DNA of 64,000 bases from CAIVVT01 sp963823095 (GTDB lineage: Bacteria > Acidobacteriota > Terriglobia > Bryobacterales > Bryobacteraceae). The stretch lies in contig CAWGKI010000004.1 of the NCBI GenBank assembly GCA_963823095.1, positions 248,001 through 312,000 of the forward strand, written 5' to 3'. The notes beneath the pieces were generated by a model. It ran no database searches, was not told where the DNA came from, and worked only from the letters and a program-made list of their open reading frames with translations. This document shows positions 58,705 through 64,000 of the stretch, piece after piece (the stretch's first letter is position 1; each line of letters starts with the position of its first letter). The position numbers were made by a program, and so were the translations under genes.

Positions 58705-59154
58705 ATGGAACTTGGCGACCCCGTCCGCGCCTTGCTCGATCACAAGGGTTGGGGCGCTCTGTCCATTGGACCGGAGCAAACCGTATATGAAGCCATCCAG
58801 AAGATGGCGGAACACGGAGTGGGCGCACTCGTCGTAGTCGACGGAGAGATCCTGGCTGGGATGTTCTCCGAACGCGACTATGCGCGCAAAGTGATGCTCG
58901 AAGGGCGCACTTCGCACCACACCCTGATCCGCGACATCATGACGCGCAACGTGATCACGGTCGAGCCGGATGCGACGGTGGACCATTGCATGCACCTGAT
59001 GACGGAGCATCGCATCCGCCACCTCCCCGTGATGATTGGAACGCGTATCGCAGCGGTCGTCTCAGTTGGTGACCTGGTGAAATGGATCATCAGCCGCCAG
59101 AGCGAAACCATCGAGCACTTGCAGCACTACATCTCCGGCGGCTACCCCCGGTAG
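58705..59154 (+). CDS. Stand-alone CBS-domain pair protein
   Basis: 149 residues made of two CBS domains: GWGALSIGPEQTVYEAIQKMAEHGVGALVVVDGEILAGMFSERDY and IMTRNVITVEPDATVDHCMHLMTEHRIRHLPVM. CBS pairs bind adenine nucleotides such as AMP, ATP or S-adenosylmethionine and serve as energy sensors. Asp in ERDYAR and the GIFSERD-like loop fit nucleotide binding. A perfect GGAGGTGAT sits directly before ATG 58705. It is probably cytoplasmic. No fused effector domain and no obvious operon partner, so the regulated process is unknown. Confidence 0.88.
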   Translation: MELGDPVRALLDHKGWGALSIGPEQTVYEAIQKMAEHGVGALVVVDGEILAGMFSERDYARKVMLEGRTSHHTLIRDIMTRNVITVEPDATVDHCMHLMTEHRIRHLPVMIGTRIAAVVSVGDLVKWIISRQSETIEHLQHYISGGYPR

Positions 59155-59230
59155 GCGTTGGCGCTTCCAATCCGCGCTCCACTCTCCTTCCGGGGTGATG
59201 TTCCACTGCCGGTACCGATATAATTCCAGC

Positions 59231-60445
59231 ATGCAGTCCTCCACCCAGCCCAGGCGGGCTTTCATTGCCACCGCCGCTCGCGGGGCCGCCGTCCTCACGG
59301 CTTCCTCCTATATGCGCATTCTCGGCGCGAACGATCGCGTCAACCTTGGCTTAGTTGGCGCGGGCGAGCGCGGCCGGCACGTCATGGGGTTGTTCCTCCA
59401 GACCGGGCAGGTGGATCTGCGCGCTGTTTGCGACATCTACCCGGAGATGATCGACAAGGCGAAGAGCAAGAGCCCTGACGCGGTCAGCTTCGCCGATCAT
59501 CGCAAGCTTCTGGAATTCAAAGAGCTGGATGCAGTGCTGATCGGGGTCCCCGATCACTGGCACGCGGCCATCGCGATCGACGCTCTGAATGCCGGCAAGG
59601 ACGTGTACGTCGAGAAGCCGCTCACCCGGCGCATAGAGGAAGGCCCGCCGATTATCAAGGCCGCGCGCGTCAACGACCGCATCTGCCAGGTCGGCCTGCA
59701 GCAGCGCTCGGGCGCTCACTACATCGAGGCCAAGCAGAAGTACATCGATACCGGGGCGCTGGGCAAGATCACGCTGGTGCGCACCTGGTGGCACGGCAAC
59801 AGCTACCATCTGCGGAAGGCGCCAGCTTCGTTGCAGACGAAGCCATCCAACCTCGATTGGGCCCGCTTCCTCGGCCCGGTGAAGTGGCGTGAGTGGGATC
59901 CGCAGCAGTACTGGAACTGGCGCGCCTATCTGGATTTCGGCGGCGGTCAGGTGACCGACCTGTTTACCCATTGGATCGACGTCGTGCACATGTTCCTAGG
60001 ACAGGATATTCCTACCTCGGGTGTGGCGGCGGGCGGCGTCTACTACTACAAGGACGGCCGCACGGCTCCGGACACGATCAACGTGCTGCTGGAGTACGGC
60101 GGCAGCCACACGGCCACCTTCGAGGCGACGCTGGCGCCCGGAATTCAGGGCGCGGGGGTCGAGTTCTGCGGAACGAAGGGCAAGCTCTACATCGACCGCG
60201 GCCGGTACGACTTCCAGAGCACCGAACGAGGCGCCAAGCCGGTGACGGTGATGGGTCCGAACTACGACTTCACGCTGGATCACGTGAAGAACTTCCTCGA
60301 TTGCTGCAAATCGAGGAAGCGGCCGAACTGCGACGTGCTGGCCGGTGCGCGCTCGGCGCAGGCATCGCATCTGGGCAACATCAGCTATGTGGAGAAGCGG
60401 CGCATCGACTTCGATCCGGTGCGGGAAGAGATCCTACCGTTCTAA
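59231..60445 (+). CDS. Tat-exported Gfo/Idh/MocA family oxidoreductase
   Basis: 404 residues from ATG 59231, where a Tat signal begins (MQSSTQPRRAFIATAARGAA). VNLGLVGAGERGRHVM is the Rossmann loop, GVPDHWHAAIAIDALNAGKDVYVEKPL the EKP motif, and GGGQVTDLFTHWIDVVHMFLG the catalytic GGxxxDxxxHxxD region. This exported subgroup resembles glucose-fructose oxidoreductase-like and glycosyl-hydrolase-109-like enzymes acting on sugars with a tightly bound NAD(P). A TATAAT at 59219-59224 lies only 7 bp before the start and there is no Shine-Dalgarno, so the mRNA may be leaderless. It is monocistronic, convergent with cphA. Confidence 0.85.
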   Translation: MQSSTQPRRAFIATAARGAAVLTASSYMRILGANDRVNLGLVGAGERGRHVMGLFLQTGQVDLRAVCDIYPEMIDKAKSKSPDAVSFADHRKLLEFKELDAVLIGVPDHWHAAIAIDALNAGKDVYVEKPLTRRIEEGPPIIKAARVNDRICQVGLQQRSGAHYIEAKQKYIDTGALGKITLVRTWWHGNSYHLRKAPASLQTKPSNLDWARFLGPVKWREWDPQQYWNWRAYLDFGGGQVTDLFTHWIDVVHMFLGQDIPTSGVAAGGVYYYKDGRTAPDTINVLLEYGGSHTATFEATLAPGIQGAGVEFCGTKGKLYIDRGRYDFQSTERGAKPVTVMGPNYDFTLDHVKNFLDCCKSRKRPNCDVLAGARSAQASHLGNISYVEKRRIDFDPVREEILPF

Positions 60446-60533
60446 GGTAGTGCGCGTCCCGGCCAAATACGGCAACTGGCGGGGCTGAAGGACTGCCCCA
60501 CCACGCAGCCAGGCGAAGCGCTCAGTCGGGGGC

Positions 60534-63171
60534 TCACTCCGCGGGAGAAGTCCCGCCGTCCGCGTCTTGCTCGCTCAGGTACTCGCGGAGATACTCCATG
60601 GTCGGGTTGGCGAGGTGCGCCTGCGCCAGCAGCAGTTCACCGGGCTGTACGGTTTGGAGGGCGTGCTTGAAGGCGTTCAACCCGCCCGTGATTTCCTCGA
60701 TCTTCTTCACACGGCTCGCGGTGGCGAGGCCCTGGCGCAGCAGCGCCACGATTTCGCCCGGCTTGCGCTCGTACATGTCGGTCGGGTCCTCGTAGAGAAT
60801 CACACGGTCGAAGGCATTGCCCAGTAGCCCGCCCATCGTCACGATGTCGCTGTCGCGCCGGTCGCCCGAAGAGGAATACAACGCCGCGCGGCGCTCCTGA
60901 GGGAACATGGCCAAGGCTTCGATCATGGCTCGCAGAGCGTGCGTGTTGTGACCGTAGTCCACGATGACCGTCGCACCCCGCAGCTCCAGGATGTTGAAGC
61001 GGCTGGGGACCTTCGCCATGTCGCTTGCGAAGCAGCGGGCTCGCTCGACTATCCGTTCCTTCGGCACGCCCATCGCCCACGCCGCACCAATCGCCGCGAG
61101 CGCGTTTTCCACCTCAAAGGGGACTCGCCCGCCGAAGGTCACCGGAACATCGTTCAGCCCGATCAGCACTTCCTCCCGCTCGCCTTCGGCCAGAACGATC
61201 GCGTTGTCCCGAACGAAGATGGCCGACTTGCCCGCCGCACGGTGCTCTACAATCACTGGATTCCCGCCGTCCCGGGCGAACAAGAGCACGCGGCCATGGC
61301 TGAATTGCGCCATGGAGGCCACCAGCGGGTCGGCCGAGTTCAGGACGGCCGTTCCGTCGTTGGCTACGACATCGACGACGGTTCGCTTCACTTTGGCCAG
61401 TTCTTCGACGGTGCCGGTGTCGTACGTGCCGAGGTGATCGCCTTCGCCGATGTTGGTCACCACGGCGACCTTGCACTCGTTAAACGCCAGGCCAGCTCGC
61501 AGGATTCCGCCGCGCGCGGTTTCGAGCACGGCTATGTCCACGTTAGGATTCATCAGGACATAACCCGCGCTGATGGGTCCGCTGCAATCGCCGCTCACGA
61601 TCCGCCGCTCGTTCACCCAGATGCCGTCGGTTGTGGTCATGCCTACGGTCTGGCCCGCGCCCTGCAAGATGTGGGCCAGAAAACGCGTGACCGTGGTTTT
61701 GCCGTTGGTTCCGGTGATGGCCGCGATGGGGATGCGGCCATTCTCGCCGGGTGGGAAGAGCATTTCGACGATAGCGGCGCCCACGTCCCGCCGCTCGCCG
61801 GTGGAGGGAGCGAGGTGCATGCGCAGCCCCGGCGCGGCGTTCACTTCGACAATAATGCCGTGTTGCGCTTCCAGAGGCTGGGTGATGTCGGAGGCGATCA
61901 CGTCGATGCCCGCGACGTCCAGCCCAACCACTTTCGCGGCATCGATGGCGCGCGCGGCCACTTCGGGATTAACCAGCTCGGTGACGTCGATGGCGGTGCC
62001 GCCGGTGCTCAGGTTGGCATTGCGACGAATCAGCACCATCTGTCCGGCGGGAGGAACGGAGGCAGCGGTGAAGCCCTGATCCTTCAGGATGTTGACCGCG
62101 ATCTCGTCGATATGGATCTTGCTCAGGCTGCTGGCGTGGTGCTCGGCGCGTCGCGGGTCGCGATTTTCGATTTCAACCAGCTCGCGAATGGTCTTGCGGC
62201 CATCGCCCATCACCTGGGCGGGCTCGCGCCGCGACGCCGCCACGACCTTGCCATTCACAACCAACAGGCGATAGTCGTTGCCCGGCGCGAACTTCTCGAC
62301 GATGACGGAGGAACTCTCTTCGAGCGCAGCCGCGTAGCCGGCCAGCACCTGCTCTTTCGTTGTCACGTTCGTCGTAACGCCGCGGCCCTGGTTGCCATCC
62401 TGCGGCTTCACCACCACGGGTACGCCGATGTATACGGCGGTCTCCCAGGCGTCTTCGGCGCTGGTCACCGGATAGCCTTGCGCCGTGGGCACGCCCGCTG
62501 CCTGCAGCAACTGGCGTGTCAGTTCCTTGTCCTGCGCAATCGATTCGGCGATGGCGCGGGTCTCGTCGGTCTCCGACGCGCGGATGCGGCGCTGTTTGGA
62601 ACCGTAGCCCAGTTGGACCAGACTGTATTCGTTCAGCCGCCGGAACGGGATATTGCGTTTCCGGGCAGCCTGAACAATCGAGTCCGTGCTTGGCCCCAAC
62701 AGACTCTTCTCACCGACCTCACGCAAGACGTTCCACCGTCGCGGCGACATCGAAAGGCTGGTCCTGGAGAGCCGCCAAAACGAGCTCGCGGCCGGCGTCC
62801 AGACAGGCCCGCGCCAGAGTCTCGTCCTTGTATTTGAAAACGACCTTGTAAACGCCCTCTTGCGCGGTCTCGCGAGCCCGGCCGTAACCGGCGGGCACTC
62901 CGGACAACGCCTGCAATTCCAGCGTGACGTGTTCCAGGATGTGGGCCGGGTAAGTGCCACGGCGCAGCCGTTCGAAAAATCCGCCGCGCTCGCCGATGCT
63001 GCAACGGTGCTCAATCATCCCCGGCAACCAGCTCATGATGCGATCGTTGAAGCCGGGGACGCTGTCGGAGGCGGTGTCCTTCCAAGGACCCAGGTCGACC
63101 CACGCTTCGATCACCGGGAAATTTGCCCAGATATTGGGGCCGCGCAATGCGTGAACTTTGAGGAATTCCAT
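60534..63171 (-). CDS. cphA: Cyanophycin synthetase, frameshifted at about 62725
   Basis: Non-ribosomal polymerase making multi-L-arginyl-poly-L-aspartate. About 878 residues after one base is removed from the AA/TT at 62725-62726, joining VAATVERL to REVGEKSLLGPSTDSIVQAA. The N-terminal domain begins MEFLKVHALRGPNIWANFPVIE. An ATP-grasp domain follows (VVVKPQDGNQGRGVT, then VIVEKFAPGNDYRLLVVNG and NVNAAPGLRMH-like EVNAAPGLRMH), then the Mur-ligase half (IAAITGTNGKTTVTRFLAHIL, VLETARGGILRAGL, VDYGHNTHALRAMIEAL). Both catalytic halves are intact. No cyanophycinase (cphB) is adjacent, so degradation would be coded elsewhere. The polymer stores nitrogen. Confidence 0.88.
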
Positions 63172-63280
63172 CTGATTCGGTGGTGCTGTCTCGCTTCACT
63201 TTCAGGGTAACCGAACGGCGCGGATACGAACGATCAACCGGGCCGCGCGATGGCCGACGCTTCAGCCTGCGCCGGGCGTG

Positions 63281-63413
63281 GTGGGGCAGAATTCATTCTG
63301 CGCGGGGCATCGGCCCCGCCCGTTTGTCCCAAAGGGAACCTGAGGTTCCCTTTGGGCAAATGTTGGCCTTTGGAATCAATATCTTGCAACCGAGAACGGA
63401 ACCTGAGGTTCCC
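63281..63413. repeat. GTGGGGC modular palindromic element, copy 7, with two extra palindromes
   Basis: GTGGGGC, then AGAATTCATTCT, GC, GCGGGGC-ATCG-GCCCCGC to 63320. Next is a long palindrome at about 63323-63360 centred on AACCTGAGGTT (arms CCCAAAGGGAACCT / AGGTTCCCTTTGGG), and a shorter copy of that core (GGAACCTGAGGTTCC) at 63399-63413. It fills the gene-free stretch 63172-63504; nothing else is seen there. Confidence 0.7.
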
Positions 63414-63504
63414 TTTTGTGTTTCGCACGCCTGCTCCGCGCTGGCTCCGGCGCTACCAGGCTCCGCCGGGATTCGACAGCGCCTGAAGCGCCAATCGTTA
63501 TTAA

Positions 63505-64000
63505 ATGGGAGTAACAGGTCCAGTCGTAGAAATGCCCAGCCACGGCAATCCGGACGCCTCGCCGCTCCCGAACGCAACGGAGAACTCCGGCATCGTGTTC
63601 AACACGATGCGCTTCTCCATTCACGACGGGCCGGGCATTCGCACCACCGTGTTCCTGAAAGGCTGCCCGCTGCGCTGCGAATGGTGCCATAACCCGGAAA
63701 GCCAGGATTTCCGGCCCGGCCTGATGCTATTTCCCGAGCGCTGCCGCTCGTGCGGAGACTGCGTTGCGGCCTGTCCGCGGCGCGGAATCGGCGATCCCGC
63801 CGAAGGATTGAAAATCCCCGAAGAATGCGACGCCTGCGGAAGTTGCGCGGAGGCGTGTGTCGCCGGAGCGCGCGAACTCGCCGGCCGCCGGACGACAGTC
63901 GCCGAATTGATGAACGAACTGAAGCGCGACGTTGTCTTCTTCGACGAATCCCGGGGCGGCGTCACCGTCTCCGGCGGAGAGCCGATGGCGCAACCAGTAT
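63505..64000 (+). CDS. Glycyl-radical-enzyme activating protein (PflA family), 3' end outside window
   Basis: 165 residues visible from ATG 63505; an in-frame ATG at 63532 is an alternative and neither has a strong ribosome-binding site. IVFNTMRFSIHDGPGIRTTVFLKGCPLRCEWCHNPES carries the radical-SAM CxxxCxxC (C54, C58, C61). Two ferredoxin-type clusters follow: CRSCGDCVAACPRRG and CDACGSCAEACVAGA, typical of the clostridial-type activases (HpdA, BssD, GRE-activating enzymes) rather than short E. coli PflA. GGVTVSGGEPMAQP is the SAM-binding GGEP motif. It makes the glycyl radical on a partner enzyme, which should lie just beyond the window. It implies anaerobic metabolism of some substrate. Confidence 0.9.
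   Translation, partial: MGVTGPVVEMPSHGNPDASPLPNATENSGIVFNTMRFSIHDGPGIRTTVFLKGCPLRCEWCHNPESQDFRPGLMLFPERCRSCGDCVAACPRRGIGDPAEGLKIPEECDACGSCAEACVAGARELAGRRTTVAELMNELKRDVVFFDESRGGVTVSGGEPMAQPV

Noticed and set aside
60470..60510. GCCCCAC near the cphA 3' end as another modular element
   Set aside because: The adjacent sequence does not form the two expected hairpins.
63281..63413. CRISPR array suggested by repeated palindromes
   Set aside because: Only two unequal copies of the core, no regular spacers and no cas genes.

Overview
The window is a high-GC chromosomal segment that looks acidobacterial, closest in character to the Solibacter/Bryobacter group. The case rests on gene types: an Oar-like TonB-dependent receptor with a carboxypeptidase-regulatory N-terminus, a giant SBBP-repeat surface protein, secreted tandem amidohydrolases, a DUF58/BatA/VWA locus, a Tat-exported Gfo/Idh oxidoreductase, an IorAB-type molybdenum hydroxylase, frequent TTG/GTG starts and many small interspersed palindromes. 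The genus is inferred, not shown. I see no phage, transposase, CRISPR array, rRNA or tRNA.

Layout. 1-3.7 kb (minus): a redox module of tetraheme cytochrome c, four-cluster ferredoxin and NrfD, followed by an overlapping membrane protein that leaves the window. 4.3-6 kb: an MFS transporter and dtd. 6.1-10.2 kb: three overlapping amidohydrolase genes. 10.2-11.9 kb: purM-purN. 12-17 kb (minus): a beta-propeller protein, a Gfo/Idh oxidoreductase, a class III aminotransferase, mutM and a Rieske protein. 17-23.4 kb: gmhB, a giant SBBP protein with a decaying 3' end, hddA and hddC (GDP-heptose synthesis). 23.9-27.8 kb: a PilZ protein, sodC, a SagB-like nitroreductase, an ECF sigma/anti-sigma pair and a divergent membrane protein. 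27.7-31.4 kb (minus): an MrfA-type helicase, a PilZ protein and a NYN-domain protein. 31.9-38 kb: an overlapping run of uvrA, a conserved unknown, a CPBP protease, mtnA and a TlpA-like thioredoxin. 38-43.5 kb (minus): the TonB-dependent receptor, a threonine-dehydratase-like enzyme and a D-2-hydroxyacid dehydrogenase. 44-49.2 kb: DUF58 and a BatA-VWA fusion. 49.3-52.1 kb (minus): IorAB. 52.5-64 kb: a membrane pyrophosphatase, a hybrid histidine kinase, a CBS protein, a Tat-exported Gfo/Idh oxidoreductase, cphA (minus) and a partial glycyl-radical-activating enzyme.

Two signals run across the window. First, intergenic spaces hold a family of modular palindromic elements. Each has a conserved head close to GTGGGGC, followed by two hairpins whose stem sequences differ between copies while pairing is kept. 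The units are often arranged head-to-head around a spacer. One copy has removed the stop codon of a neighbouring gene. Second, nine protein genes contain one or two frame breaks, and removing a single extra base repairs each break. The uniform direction suggests sequencing or assembly indels, although real decay is not excluded. The premature stops in the giant surface protein are a different kind of lesion (substitutions in frame).
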